A stretch of DNA of 64,000 nt from NCBI RefSeq assembly GCF_902148855.1, contig NC_043963.1:37395827-37459826 (forward strand), in the 5' to 3' direction. Made by a program: the position numbers and the translations under genes. The notes under the pieces were generated by a model that did no database searches, was not told the DNA's origin, and worked only from the letters and a program-made list of their open reading frames with translations. Below, piece by piece: positions 24,400 to 42,254 of the stretch (position 1 is its first letter; each line of letters begins with the position of its first letter). This DNA comes from Sphaeramia orbicularis (taxonomy: Eukaryota > Chordata > Actinopteri > Kurtiformes > Apogonidae).

Positions 24400-25000
24400 T
24401 GAGGACAGGAGCTAAGGGGGGCTAACTAGCATGTAGCTTGGTGACCAGCTTCGATAACAGCTGAAATTCACGATTGAAAAAGCTGCAAAACAGACGTAAA
24501 TGGCCCCCGCATGTATCATACTACTTTAGGTGATTGGATGGAACATCTAAGTCTAATTTAGTGCACGTCAGCCGTTTATTGAGCTCGTCATGAGAAATGT
24601 TACAGAGGCTAAAGCAACACGCTAACCGCTCTGAACGGGCCTAGCTGCCCTTCACCCTGCCTGCTCCGCGTCGCCATTTTACACCAGACAGCCTCCTTTT
24701 CCACTCAGGCATTCTGAAAGCTCTACTGGGGACCTCGAGGGCCTCAACTGCGGCAGACCGCCCTAATTCTCTCCCTGAAGAAAATGCTAATATTTTTCCA
24801 CACCGACCGTAGAACCGCCGCTCTTATTTCTTACCGTGTATATGTGACACAGGTATCCCGTTGCGTAGAAGCTCTATATAACCCGGATATTTGTAACTGA
24901 AAATTGTTGCTTCTTTCTAGTCGGGCGCCATGAGTATCTCCTAGCTTAGCTTCCTGTCCGTCCAACCGGATCTTATTTACTATTTTTGTTGAAAACTGGC
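24400..25000 (-). promoter_or_regulatory. znf335: ZNF335 promoter and non-coding first exon
   Basis: The region is richer in CpG than its surroundings and precedes the strong donor ACACG|GTAAG at 24835. The first exon has no ATG continuous with the protein. The next exon begins two bases before the ATG, so the 5' UTR is split by an intron of about 1.55 kb. The transcription start was not located; it should lie near 24900-24980. Confidence 0.6.
24917..24931 (-). other. Possible four-codon upstream ORF
   Basis: ATGGCGCCCGACTAG (Met-Ala-Pro-Asp-stop) lies in the probable ZNF335 leader. It matters only if transcription starts upstream of 24931, which the sequence does not prove. Confidence 0.35.
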
Positions 25001-25481
25001 ACGACAATCGGCGCAATGTTGACGTGTTTACCTGTTCTATTATGTTTTGTGTAATGCTTTTTATACATTATTAGTCGCTCCAGTTGCTCGTCAAATGTAT
25101 TGTTTACAAATATTTGGAGGACTATTGTTTTTAGTGGAGGGCGTATCACGCAATTGGTTGCGGAGTAATATGCACCTCGGCTGGTGACACAGTTTTAATA
25201 TTAGGTCATCTGACTTACTGAGCATAGCTGATCATTTATTATGGGCTATAGATAAAATATTAAAAATAATGGAGACATTGATAAAGTGTTTGTTTAAGTT
25301 AAAGTACAACGTGGCTGTCGTGCTATTTTCTGTAGTTTTAAACATTCATTTATTAATGACAAATTAACATATATTTAGTAAATTCGTGTATAGGAAAATA
25401 ACTGCAAGATCAGCAGGTCTGGTTAATCTTTTACATTGCAGGCAGTGATTAAGACAACTATTAGGTATTTGTCATGAAGTT

Positions 25482-26078
25482 TTTATTGCATTGAAGGTTT
25501 TAGATTTAATACAAAAATTTAATTTTCATAAATACTCAGTGAAGGAGACATGCGTTGTCATCCAGTGCAACATAACCGGCATCTCAGCCAAATTCAGAAA
25601 TACATACACATATACAAAACACAAGCTTTAGAACACAAAAAATATTATTAGATATTGCTATAAATATTAAAATAATCCAATACTGTTATAAGTCTGAACC
25701 TGTCAGACATGGAAAATTATTTAGGAAGTCTGGAATGACCCAGCTAGCCTATATATTCTTTTATAGAATATTAAATAATGGTTATGGGAGTTTAATTTTA
25801 TGCCACCATAACCTACCAGTTCACAGATTATCTGACAGAAGGCAGACAGAGGCATTGCTTTCCTGAACTGAACCTTCACAATGTTTGTAGGCCAGTGCTG
25901 TAGAAGTTTTAGCCAACATCAGAAATGACTATTATTCACATCCCAGAAAGCGCACACAAATTATACAACAGGTGCTTTGCCCAAATGCTGCATCACATTC
26001 TCCTGGTCACCTGTGCAGGAGAGAGACATAATTTGCTACCACATTACAGATGCTTTCTTGCACTTGTTAATATCTCCT
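25482..26078 (-). other. mmp9: MMP9 3' UTR with poly(A) signal
   Basis: AATAAA on the minus strand at 25482-25487 lies about 590 bp after the MMP9 stop. No gene or known repeat is seen in between. The gap from here to the ZNF335 first exon is about 0.5 kb. Confidence 0.65.
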
Positions 26079-30526
<4,448 letters not shown>

Positions 30527-30730
30527 TATGAGACCTATATTGCTGCAAAAGGTAACAAAGGAAAGTCAACTGAACACCTCGTAGTGCCCAGAGGAAAAAA
30601 AAGTGGAGCTTCTGTGGTAAGAATCTGTTGTGTTTCTAGCGTCCCCTCTTTGTTTTGAATAGCAGCTCTTGTTGTCTTTCTGCTTCGTGCTCTAGGTCAG
30701 TGTTGTGGACCTTGTATTTATGCACCGTAG
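30527..30730 (-). promoter_or_regulatory. mmp9: MMP9 5' UTR and core promoter
   Basis: A TATA-like ATAAATA (minus strand, 30715-30721) would place the start near 30690 and give a leader of about 160 nt. Just before the ATG, CCTTTTGCAG resembles a splice acceptor, so a leader intron is also possible. Neither is proven. Confidence 0.45.
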
Positions 30731-33395
30731 CATCTTAGTCACTTACCCTTACCCCCGCCTACAACTAACCTCAACCCTCCCACTTATAACTTGGTAGTGT
30801 TTGTGTTGAATGGATGTGGGGATTTTCCAAAATATCCACATTTAGCTGTACTTCACAGGTAATGAGTGGTAAAGTAATTGTTCCTTTTTGGAATTCTTCC
30901 ACTTGGTGGTAGATATGACAAATTATGGAAAATTATTGTGTCTTTATTCATTTTGCTGTAGTCAGTAAAGCCACACACATGCTGCTACTTGACAAAACAA
31001 ATAAATGGTTAACCCGATAACAAATTAATTACACAGTTCTTGGGTATTCTGTAAGATAAGACCTATTAGTAGGGAACCCAAAGTGAGCATTCACATTCTT
31101 TAATTGTTTCTGTTTATTGTTCTTATAATAGTGCCCAAACTCCATCTTTCATTCATGTCTTCTTTGTGTATTTTTACCCTAGTTGACCCCTTTTATCATG
31201 AGATTCGGCTAGACACTTCTCCTTATTTAGTAGACATATATAAAGACAATTTTAGTTCCACTTTTTTTTCATAAATAGGGATGTGTTTCCTCTTTATCTA
31301 AAGTCAAATACAGAGTAAAATGTTGAATTAGGTCAAATCCCTGCAATTAAAGTGGAAAACATCCTGTCCCTTATCTAATTAAGATAACATTGGTTTATTT
31401 TTATTTGTCTAATGCAGTCTCTATAAACAAAAGATTAATGTGATTAAAACAATCACATTGAATCTGATTGTCTGCAGTATTGTGTCATTGTTGTTAACCA
31501 CATTTTTTGGGAACTACAATCACAGTGCTGATGTAACATCTCCAGTGTATTCATCCTCAGAATGACTCAATTCTTTTGTAAATTTTTAGTAATGAGGATT
31601 ACACCATATGCATGAAATGTATGTTTCCTAAAAAGATGAGCCAGAGGATATATTTTCTCATTCCTATTACATAACATTTTGAGCCATGTGCAAAATAAAC
31701 AAGACCATATTTAGTTTTGTATTCTGAACTACTACTGGAGCGTCTAATCTGTAGTAATGAGCTTCAGTGTGAACTAGTATGTGTGTTGTTATTTTGGGGC
31801 ATGAGGGAATCGAACTGTGTAAGGATGTGCCTCAGCCAACATGCCATGACTCAACTTAGGTCCCACATGAAGCTGCAGATTCGGGGCTTTTTTAAGTGAA
31901 CACACTGCTGACATCCTCTCCTTCCGTGCGAACATGTTTACTCAGTGATGATTGCAATTAAAAAAAAAAAAAAAAATTCCATCCACTTTCTTAAACTAAT
32001 ATGCAGAATGAAATACGGCAGACTGCTGTTTGTTTTCTGTGGAGAACATCTATAGTAGTTTGCAATGGTTTTTCAAGTTGCTTCCTGATAATTGAAAACA
32101 CTGGCTTTAAATAGTGAATCCTTTATTAGATGGAGAGTAGTAAAGAGCTAAGTGTACATCCTCTCTCATGCAGGGTTATGAAGAGATTTACCATAAAAGG
32201 CAAAAGACATTTACCAGGTTTATTTATGTCCTAATGAAGAGGTAGTGTGAAATTTTGGTTCAGTGGTTTGATGAATAAGGCATACTTCCTCATATCTAAT
32301 TTATGGTTTCCTGTGGTGGTCTAATGTCTCATTCTGTTTGAGAAAATCGTCATCGATTGAACATTTGCTAACTTACTGACGTTGGTCAGAAATGTAGCCA
32401 TTGGTACACACTTAGAATTTGTTTTTGTGCCAGTTTCCCACAAAGAATAGCAATAGGTAGATGTGTTTAAACAAATGTAATAGGAATATATATTTCTACA
32501 AGTCCCCCAGACAACTGTAACAGCTGCTGGTCCTGACGAACAATACAGGGGCACAATTGATTTTGACAGCTCTTCTTTTATATTCACATAAAATTATGTT
32601 CATAACAACAGTATGCTGTTCTTGGAAGACATTTAATTTAATTTGCCTGAACAGAAAATGTACAGTGCTTTGTTTTACATATATTTGTAGCTAACTTTAG
32701 CCACAGTGTAGTTACAGTGCATTACACATGTCTATTTTCATGGTCTATATTATATTTTTGGTTACATGGATTATGTTTCATTCGGACCAAAACAGCTTCA
32801 AACACACTTCACACAAGCTCTTTTTCATTTCATGCACTTTTTATGCTTATTCAGACACAATCATAAGGTTATTTCTGTATATATTTGGCTCCTCAGAGGA
32901 TCCCCAGGCTTCCTTTGAAAACATCTGCCACTGATTTTACATGGCGTCAAAGGCCTAATGAATATGGCTCCATGCATTTTAACAAATGCCACATTTCATT
33001 TGCTTTCACCGCTTTACTCCCAAAAACGTCTGGCACAGAACCTTGAAAAATACACATATTTGTGTGGCATTCTTCCACAAATTGGCTTCAGTCACTGCAC
33101 AGCCTGTTGGCAAATATCATGCAGTCGTATGAGGTAGCTAACTGCGTCACTGGAGAGCTGGGTTCAATCAGAGGAAAGCAGCTATATATCCTTACATGAG
33201 CTCAGGCTTATCGTTAAATTAACCACGCTGTTGAACGCTAATATCAAGAGGTCGTCACTTTTGACATTTATTTTTCAGAGACTTAAACACAGAAGCAGAA
33301 AAAATGGTCTTAGGTTTAATTTTTTGGTAGATAAAAAGTTTCAAGTGTAAGGATTCAGCGAAGAAATTAAAAGTACATTTTCAATTTTTTTTTTT
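30731..33395. other. Intergenic, upstream of MMP9
   Basis: No gene seen. Two exact TGACTCA words (31563-31569 and 31847-31853) match the AP-1 consensus, known to matter in mammalian MMP9 promoters, but at this distance they may be chance. An A-run lies at about 31961-31977. Confidence 0.45.
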
Positions 33396-34335
33396 TTTAG
33401 TTCAGATTGAGGTACTTATATTTCTGTTTTATCCAGTTTTATCTTTCTACTCCACCACATTTCAGGTACTTGGTTGCTTACTCCATTACATTTATCTGAC
33501 AGCTTAAGTTACTTCTCATTTTACAGTATTTCATCCTCCATCTTCAAATGTGTTGATTTTCAATGTTTTCAATGTGTAAAAGTGTTAGTTTATGTATTCA
33601 GAAAATTCCTTTTTAAGTTAAATAAATCCAAAACCATCTTGCTATAACACTTTCACTGTATGTGTTGGAAAATACATTGTCACAAAGCTGAAAATTGGCC
33701 TCTTGTTCTGAGCTCAAGAAATGAAAGCTTTTTAGAGATGCATAGTTCTCACAGGACAGTGACGCTGCAAAGATATGATGATCTTACATATTATGATGCA
33801 TTACTGCACTGCAAAAACAAGATAAAACACTAAATCTGAGGAAAAAGAACTCAAAATAAGCAAAATATCTGTCCATGCAGTGAGATGATTTCATTTGACA
33901 AGATTTCTTGAATTAAGATTGTTAAATCTAGAAATAAGCATGTCTACAGATGTATGAACACTTAAAATAAGAAATTAACTCTTAAAATAAGATAAATTAT
34001 CTAACACTTCTAAATCTAAATTGTTTTTTTTTTTAAATCTTGGCAAGAACCAAATAATTTTCAGTGTATAGATTAAATTACTGACAGTATATAAATTAGT
34101 ACAAATGAATTCAACTTTGAACACAGTAAAATGTAACATATACGTTAATGCAGCAGGAAAATGAATCCAAAAACATCATACATAATAGTAAAACTCGCAC
34201 AGTGCCTACTTTGACTTTTCAGACTTCTAGTACATTTTCTTGCTAATACTTGCATACTTTTGCTCAGGTAAGTGGTTTTGCATGTGGTGGATTATTATTA
34301 CATTGTGGTATATGTGAATACTCCTTCCACACATG
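33396..34335. repeat. TACTTTTACTT-type dispersed repeat with nested MITE
   Basis: The left part has CTTTCTACTCCACCACATTT and ATTTATCTGACAGCTTAAGT. The right part has CTAGTACATTTTCTTGC and TGTGAATACTCCTTCCAC. These are landmarks of a fish repeat also present at 27840-28040 and 42255-42910. The middle is interrupted by the MITE at 33807-34066. Confidence 0.65.
33807..34066. mobile_element. CACTGCAAAAA MITE (intact copy)
   Basis: The 260 bp element runs from CACTGCAAAAACAAGATAAA to AAATAATTTTCAGTG and is rich in the words CTTAAAATAAGA and AATCTAGAAATAAG. It is the inverted equivalent of the interrupted copy at 5838-6459 and shares end motifs with the MITE at 4276-4624. Confidence 0.75.
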
Positions 34336-37300
34336 AGGAGCGATATTCCAACTAAAACTTCTCCTCCAGTTTACTTCAGCTGGCCTAGATTCTCCACTGT
34401 TTATAGCTCAGCACTTTACAGTGAGTTTTGCAATGTTGTGCTTCATTGTGACATTCCCTGTTTAGATTCAAACTGCCTTGTTAAAGCAAACTGTTTTGGT
34501 CTTATGGTATGTTTCTAGCAGGCAGTTATAAATGCAAAAATCACTTCCTGTCTGCTAGAGTTGATGTGGTTCCTTGGCCAGCTTTGCTTCCTCAGCTGCG
34601 TTGTTTTATAGTGACTGGTTTGTTGACTTTGTGGTGGGACACAGAGACTGTATATCACTCAGGACCGCTGTTGTGTTTGATGTGGAGGAGATATTACCCC
34701 ATCACCCCATCCAGGTACTTTACCCAGTTCTGCTGAGTAGGCTGTGCCCTGCAGTTATTCTGGGAAAAGTTTTGTTTTTATGCCCTACACAACTCTTGCA
34801 TCAACTAATTTTGACTTTACACAAAGTGCGTTATTTCTGATCAGTTTCATGCTGTTAAACTCGTTATTACAACAATAACAAAGGCAAAATAGTAATAACC
34901 TGCGCGTCTGACATATGCCTTCGTAACACTTTTTAATTTGTCGACAGATTGTACATACTTGTGGGTGAGATTGGCACACAAAGATTGTTACAGCACAACA
35001 AACAAACGAAAAGAAACATCCAAAATAAAACAAAGATTCGCCAGGGCGGAACCCATGCTGTGCCCTTCAGACCCTTTATGTGTCAATCATATAATAGCTT
35101 GTCTGTTATGAGTCATAAGTCAGCATGCTAAATTGGACAGAAATAATCCCATAAAGCTGTGTACAGTCATCTGAACGGCATCATGGGAGCAGAAGAGGCT
35201 ACAGTTTTGACTCATCTCCTCCTGGAGCAGCAGACTGCATTGTTACTTCTGCTTCACTTTATCAAAATCTAGACTCTTAGTCACCTTTTGGATATTATTT
35301 TGCCAACAGTACTGAAACCTTTTACACTGTTTTATGTATGTGACCTAATAAAATGTTGTAAGACGTGGATTTCAGCAAAAACAATGAACTCTGTGTCTCA
35401 AAGTGACGAGAAAATCAGTGATAATTATGACATAAAAATGTAATCAAACAGAGCATGAATGAATAATGTGCTATAAAATAAAAAAAAAAGCAGTCTATAA
35501 TACTGAGATATAGACACATGTACAGATTAAGCCATGATTCTTGTCATGATCTGTGTTTTAAGCATTTTAATCATTTTGTGTTTATGATTTTATTTCTTCT
35601 GTGCTTCTGATGTAAAGCACTGTGTTTAAAGAGGCAGAAAATAAATGAAGTTTGATGATTGCTTCGACTGTTCTGTATAGAAGAGGTAAGTCTGAGATGA
35701 GGAACATGTTTATTCTGTGACAACATCAAATAAACAAAAACAGAAGTTGGAGTCCATCACTCTTTAAACTTCCTCTGGCTCACATTCACAGGAGGAAATG
35801 AGGTTCCACCACACAGCCAGGGATGAAAGAACAGCGCCCTGTCAAGATGATCAACCCTGATAAAAACAGACATTTTGTGTACACAGTTACTCCTTATCAC
35901 TGTTTTCTCTCCCATTACTCTGGCACCAAGACTTTTGTCGTCACTGTAACCCACAGATGGACACTTCCTCTTCTTCCAGGCAGGTACTCTACAGGATTGG
36001 GACACTTTGGTACTGATTAGTTAAACAGGATATGACAGAGTCCTCAAACCAAAAGGACGGATAAATTACTAATATTTTGCAATGACTCTTTATGGCTGTG
36101 TTGTGCTGTAATTCTTGGTTTTTGTTGAGAAACTTGTGGTTTTGTGAGAAACATATTGTATCATTTGGCTAGTGTGCATGTGTTACCTATTTGAAAATGA
36201 AAGATTATAATAACATCTGTAGCTGAAACAGGATCATGATAGATAATAATTAAAACTAAAGCTAGCAGTGAAAGGATAGGGTAAAGAAACTGAAAAACTA
36301 CAATGAACATTGTAACATAAACCAAAACACAACAGGACTGTAAAAGTAAAGGTAAAATCAGCTTTGTTTCGATTTCCTCTGAGAAAAATGGCTTCTGTCA
36401 TACAAGAATAAACAGGATTTGCACAGTGTTGGCCCAATTCTTTACAATGGCTTTATAAATCATATTTGTTGGGATGCATTATAGAAGCTTCATCTTCTAT
36501 AAATCAAGGATTTCCTCTTAATACCTGAAAAACTGAAACCACCACCAAAGCCAAATTAGACTGAATGTATCTAAATGAAATAAAAATGTCAGGTTGCAGG
36601 TAAATAAAAAATGTTACAGCTGAGCCTTTGTGACAGCATGTAAGCAAAGGAAAGTACAACCGGTGAAATGTGAGGTTCAGGTACTTATTGATTTAAATAA
36701 ATAAATAAATAATGCAGCAGTCAGACAAACAAGGAAAACCACATTCAGTGTCCATGTGGTGCCTCAACACAAGAGGGCCTTCAATGGCTGAAATAAAGTC
36801 AAGTGATTGGTTCACATTAGTCCATGCTTTACCAGGGCTGAACAAACACTACTGCTAAAACACCTAAAAAGTAAACTAAAACAAATCAGTTCTAATCAAT
36901 TAAAATTACTTATGTATTTATAAAACAAACTCCAAAAAAAGCAAAATTAAAAAACAATCTAACATACTAAATAAAAAAAAAAACAAATCAGATAATCTAA
37001 TTTATTATATATTAAAAAGATGTCATATCTGGAGGGAGTGTGTTACCTTTCTTAGATCCACAGTAGGGAGTTGACAGGATGTGACGCACCAGTCACCATT
37101 GGGTGACGCTGTGGTTGACAGTCTGCATCATAACCCAAACCCAAATCCCCCTGGGAGGTGTAATTTTAGCCGATATTGTAGTAAATTTACATGAGTTCAT
37201 GTAATTATATAATATCGGTAAAAGGCAGTAGGCGGGTTGGCAGTGTGCCATGCATGGGGGTAGACTGCATCTGCTGAGGCGTGGGCTGTTGGTGCAGGGC

Positions 37301-40300
37301 TTGTCCAGGCAGGCGGATCTGTGTTGACTTTATGGACAGCCATCTTTCACCACTGCCGTTAAAAGCTAATTACTACCAGTCAGGAGCAGTGGTCTTTATG
37401 GGCGTGCCATCCTCTGCCATCCAAAGCTCAGCCACAGGGAGTGACAGCATGGGCCACGATGGGAGCCTTGACTGAACCAGATATTATTATTGCTCATTTA
37501 AGTGCGTATGAAGCAACGCCTTCAGAACTGTTTTAAAGAGCTATTTTTAACATCTCCCACAAGGAACAGGGGGACTGTAAACCAAAACAAAACACAAGCT
37601 TGCTACAGATTCACATTAGTTTAGCTTATTTTTTCTCTCTTCCAGGTTTTAAAACTTGGACTGAGGGTCAGAGGACAGAAGTTGTTTGAGATTTCACAGC
37701 ATGTAAAGCACCTTCAGGCAAACCAGATATGTAATACTGACCTACATAAATAACACTGACTGGACTTATTCTGTGAGTGTAAACCGAAGTAAAATACATA
37801 ACTCACACAGAGGTCATTTAGCCTATTCAACAAGTTTTTAAAACCGCAGCTTGTGGGAAAATGGGAAAAGGAATGGGAATTTCCCTTCCTGATAAAGTCC
37901 AAGCAGCTGATAGCAGGGGGGAAGTGAGTCAGGCTCAGCACTTCAGCAGCCTGTGCACACTTCGGTTCAGGCTTGTTGAGACAGGCAATTTTCCCTCCTT
38001 TTGATGTGTGCTCGCTGAGGTCTGAGCTCGGTACGACTGTATGTGAGGTTGCAGGAGTCTGAACTTGCAATGGCCTGAGATTCATGCAACATTCCGCTCC
38101 GGGACAAACCCCTCCATCATTGAGAATACAGTGTGTCATTTCCAGGAACTGCAGCAAAACAACTCGAATCCTGACATTACAGTCGGTGGTTTTACATCTG
38201 CCCGTGACTCTGCATGTGTCACTGAGGAAGATAATATATGTAGTGCAGCAGTATCCCAACAAGTCCAACCAAGAAAAAACATATTACATAAATAAATAAA
38301 TAAAAAGCCAAATGGGGCCCATTTACCCAGTAGGTGTGTTATTCTTCCTCTCTGGGTCTCTTGATAACAGACGTTTGAGTGAAGATGAGTGGGTGATCTG
38401 GATGTGGATCATAGCTGTAGGGTTTTTGTGAGATAAACAACTTCAAACAACTTTTTCCGACTCCCCCGTTCTCCCATGTTCCCAACCTAAAATGACACAA
38501 AAGAGACTTTTTCTGTTTATGATAAAAAATAAGGATATTCCACCTCATAGACTCTGCTGTACATTCTTTTGAAGAGCAAACAACACAAAATTGTAATGTA
38601 CAATTTAGCTGATGCACAAGGAAATAACTGAACTTCATATTCTAATGGGTTCAAAGACCGTGTCTAACAAGTGCAAAAAAATGTATAGAGCGTAATGTAA
38701 ACATGCAAATTCACTAAGGTCTTTTTTGTTTTGGCTCTTTCATCCCAGTTCTATGATCTAATTCAGAGTCAACTTGGTAAAATTAATTAGTTTCTTCCAC
38801 ACAGCCAAGCAGGTCTTTGTAACACCATCAAAAGATCTGAAATAAAAGTCATGCTCAAGTGGCTTAATGAAGGAACCAGATGTGACCTTGGTACAGATTT
38901 CCAGTCAGAGCCAGGACCACAGTGAGTCCTCCTGGCATCAAACCAAGATAATCATTACCAGCAGGTGGCACTGTCTTATCATAAGCACAGTTTATGATGC
39001 CAAAAGCTCTGGTACAGGGAATTACTGTCAGAGACAGAATGCATTATCGAGCACATACAGCTACATACTGTATGTAGAAAATCTCTCACAGTCCCCAGGA
39101 AGCAAATTACACTGCCAACAAAGCACAAAGCCATCACTGCTCCATAAAAACCTCATGAAATTCACTGAACCATTTATAGCATCTTCTTTTAGTTTGGGTT
39201 CATAGAAGAGCCATTCCTCCCCTGTATTTTACGACAATGCTGCAAGGCTGTGTTTTCACACTTCCTACGGCAGTGACTTGCTAAAAAAAAGAGATAAAAT
39301 ATTGATGTTGTTCTAATTTTGTACGCCCTCTTTGGTGAATAATTGATTTGTTGAGGAAAATGAGTTGTTTGCTGCACCGTAATGCTGTTTTATTGAAGGT
39401 TATTCACTCATGCTGTGAGACAAAGCTCAGTGAGTGGGATGCAGCTGCTTCTGAAGGATTGAAAAAGACAATTGATCAGACTGTTTTTCTTTGGAAAAGC
39501 CTCGAGGTTAAATTCTCAGAAACACACGATAATGGCAACTAATCCTTTGCTCCAGTGTAACTGTATTTGAAGTAAGTTACTTCCCATCATATCTTAATAG
39601 GCAATATTCAGTCATTACTGGATGCAAATTAACCATTGCTGTGAATTTGAATGGTGTAATTATTTTAGCATTTCTCATTTTTATGCTCATTATTTTGGGA
39701 TGCAGACACTCATTAGCTGCAATGCCAACTAGGAATTGATGTTCCCACGCTGCCTTATCACAACACAGATGAGTCTGGCACAGCTGCTCTTCCAGCTAAA
39801 ACAGAATAGGTGTCCTCGTTTTCATGACTGATTACTTTTTAGTGAAACCGCACGTGCAAACAAGGCCAACAGGCCACTGTACATGTGGGGGTTACTGGTA
39901 TGTCACAGTGTGAACAGCTTTTATGTTAGCTTTCCTTCACGTTTCAGCTCTAAAAGGTGTGTGTCAGGTCCATGTTGAAGCTGCTCCCTGTGACAGACTT
40001 TAGTGGTATATGAAGTGTTATATAAAGTGTTCTGACAGGGAGTCTTGTCTCTCGTGGTGCAGCAGCTCTGGGGGCACAACATGGTTGCTTATTCATGATG
40101 CCTGATCAGAGCTCAGGTGATCAAATCGCTCTTCCATTTTTAATGGAAAAAAGCCCTTCACTGGGACATAAATATCATGCCATGCATTTTCTCTTGAGCA
40201 CGCTCAAGTAGTGGGATCCCCTGGGGATTGGGCGGTCTGTTTTGGTAAAAGCTTCAGCTAATGTATAGAGCAAGAAATCGAACAGAAACAAGGCATGCTG

Positions 40301-40479
40301 CATAAGTGCTGATCCACGGAGGTGCAATTCAGCCAAGGGGGCAAGTAGAGAGGTCACACTTACTTATCCAATCTGTCTGATGTTAATGATATTAATTTCC
40401 AACACATGCTTACTGAAACATATAATTCATCGGAAGTTATCCTTGCAAACAGTATTTATTAATATTATTATCAGTAGTG
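34336..40479. other. Intergenic DNA, no supported gene
   Basis: About 6 kb without recognisable exons or transposons. Small (AAAT)n tracts lie near 36695 and 38288. An open frame of 184 codons on the minus strand (37714-38268) is Cys-rich in one part and discussed as a finding. Non-repetitive AT-rich sequence at 39600-39770, with several ATTA words, could be regulatory. Confidence 0.45.
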
Positions 40480-40670
40480 ATGAATGTCATGTAACATGTA
40501 GGAACATGTAATACATGTAATAAGGTTACAAAATAAATGTAATTGTAATCAATTACAGTTACTGAGACAAAAATACGTAATAAAATTTCAGTTATTAATC
40601 AAAATATTGGTTATTACAAAGAAGATGCAAACTGTATATAGGAATCTTTTCAGCAATGAGCCTATGTGTA
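40480..40670. repeat. Dispersed repeat fragment (GTAATCAATTACAGTTAC type)
   Basis: ATGTAATTGTAATCAATTAC, followed by AGTTACTGAGACAAAAATAC, is typical of a fish repeat made of near-palindromic ATTAC words. No inverted ends were delimited. Confidence 0.4.
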
Positions 40671-40807
40671 ACAGACAACCACATGAGACCATAAAGTAAG
40701 ACAAGAGTACGTATACTGCCATCCTGAAATCAGAGAAGGCCTGTAACATCACTGTAGTTTTAACAAGAGTGTAAACAGTGTTGAGTACTGAGGCTCATAT
40801 TGGCTTG

Positions 40808-41364
40808 TTTAACCCATATAGACCCAAATATTCACCACTGACCAAAACCATCTACTGATGTTAAATGTTTAATACCTGTTGATCCACTAATCATATCAAT
40901 ACATGTGAATAATTGGTGTAAAATGCAGTTTGTCATCTTTTCATGGTCATCAGATATGACCCATTTGGATGTTCAGAGGCTCCATAGTGAACGTGGAAAC
41001 ACTGTCATCTTCTACAACATTGATTCACCAGTAAAACCCATGGAGTTGGATCAGTGACAGTGGATGGACACTCTTGTTTTATGTTCAGTAAATAATGAAT
41101 TTTATTGAAATGACTCACTTTTTCCTCAGTTTTCTCTGTTTTTGACCCTCAAATGTAATCTGAGCTTTTATGAACATCTACTTGATCAATGAATTAAATA
41201 TAGAAAAATACCTGATTTTCACACAAAAAAATAAAAAATAAAAAGGAAAATACAGTGGATAATGTAATAATAAATGGTGCTAAATCATTTAAGAAAGGTT
41301 AAATATGAAGAACAATTCATTTGGTGACTGCCATAAATGTACAACTGGGTCTTTATGGATTAAA
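40808..41364. mobile_element. TIR element with TTTAACCCATA ends
   Basis: TTTAACCCATATAGACCCA on the left mirrors TGGGTCTTTATGGATTAAA on the right. The interior (GATGTTCAGAGGCTCCATAG) is non-coding. Probably a non-autonomous DNA transposon; superfamily unknown. Confidence 0.65.
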
Positions 41365-42254
41365 ACATTTGTTAGAAAACTCATCAAAATATAATCAAAT
41401 GATCATGTTCCATTCATTAAAATAGCTTCTTTGTACTTCATTTTAAAAGAGTAATCTGTACACATCTGTGGTTTCAGAGAATCCAAATGTGCTAAACTTT
41501 GAATGTGACTTCATTTTCATGCAAAATACAAACATGAAGTGCTGCAGACTGAAGCCCTCTCATTCCCTCAGGATCTGCGGTTTACACCCACATTAGCCCC
41601 AAGGACAGTGGGTGACTGCAGGGAAAGGTCACCTCCACTGCTCTGTTAGAAACACACACTTCCAGTATTTCCTTTCCTCTTATTTGTAGTTGTTATCTGA
41701 AGTCTCCCGCCACTTGATATCTAATCCTACCTAGAAATTCAGCATCTTTGGCCAGTAAACAAAAATGATAAAAATAGCTTACAAGACTGAATCATTACTG
41801 TAAAACAGTACGACAACTGGACAAAACCAGTGATCTGAGCACTATGAGCAGCACTGAAGGACATAAACAACTGTGTCGAAGGCTCCCTTTGTACAGAGCC
41901 TCAACCTGTAAAACCAGAAATTTCTCAATCTGTCGAACATCATTCACACAGCTGGACTGAGCAGCTGGGATTTGGAATTAGGTCTTTCCAGGAACTTTAT
42001 AAGTCGCCAAATATGAAAAGAATTCACAGACGGAGGAAAGAAACAGGTTGGCAGGGCTGTGACGGCTCTCAACTGTTATCTTCAAACCACTCGCTGCATT
42101 ATTGCACCGTGGTAATGAGAATTCTGACAGCGCCACTGAGCTGCAGCAAAGTGCCAATAGAAAGTATATCCTGGGGTTGATTACTGTGGAATAATTGCAA
42201 TTTAATAAGTGCTGAGTCATCGAAGAGTGAAAAGAACCTAGCAGAGGCGAAAGG

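Larger units (their letters stand above)
11088..24835 (-). other. znf335: ZNF335 exon and domain map
   Basis: Coding exons, 5' to 3': 23085-23278 (ATG at 23276), 22686-22962, 22486-22563, 20808-21956, 20521-20703, 20097-20258, 19743-19998, 19465-19642, 19261-19373, 19137-19155, 18756-18872, 18569-18645, 18249-18409, 17724-17944, 17496-17595, 17296-17384, 16881-17155, 16337-16445, 16059-16256, 15834-15976, 15524-15663, 13803-13900, 13618-13704, 13416-13499, 13078-13137, 12894-12999, 11088-11209. A non-coding first exon ends at 24835 (ACACG|GTAAG). Finger 1 is at the end of the 1,149 bp exon, fingers 2-9 are in 17724-19642, and fingers 10-13 are in 15524-16256. Exon 19137-19155 is only 19 bp and encodes the Lys-rich linker before finger 5. 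Confidence 0.93.
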
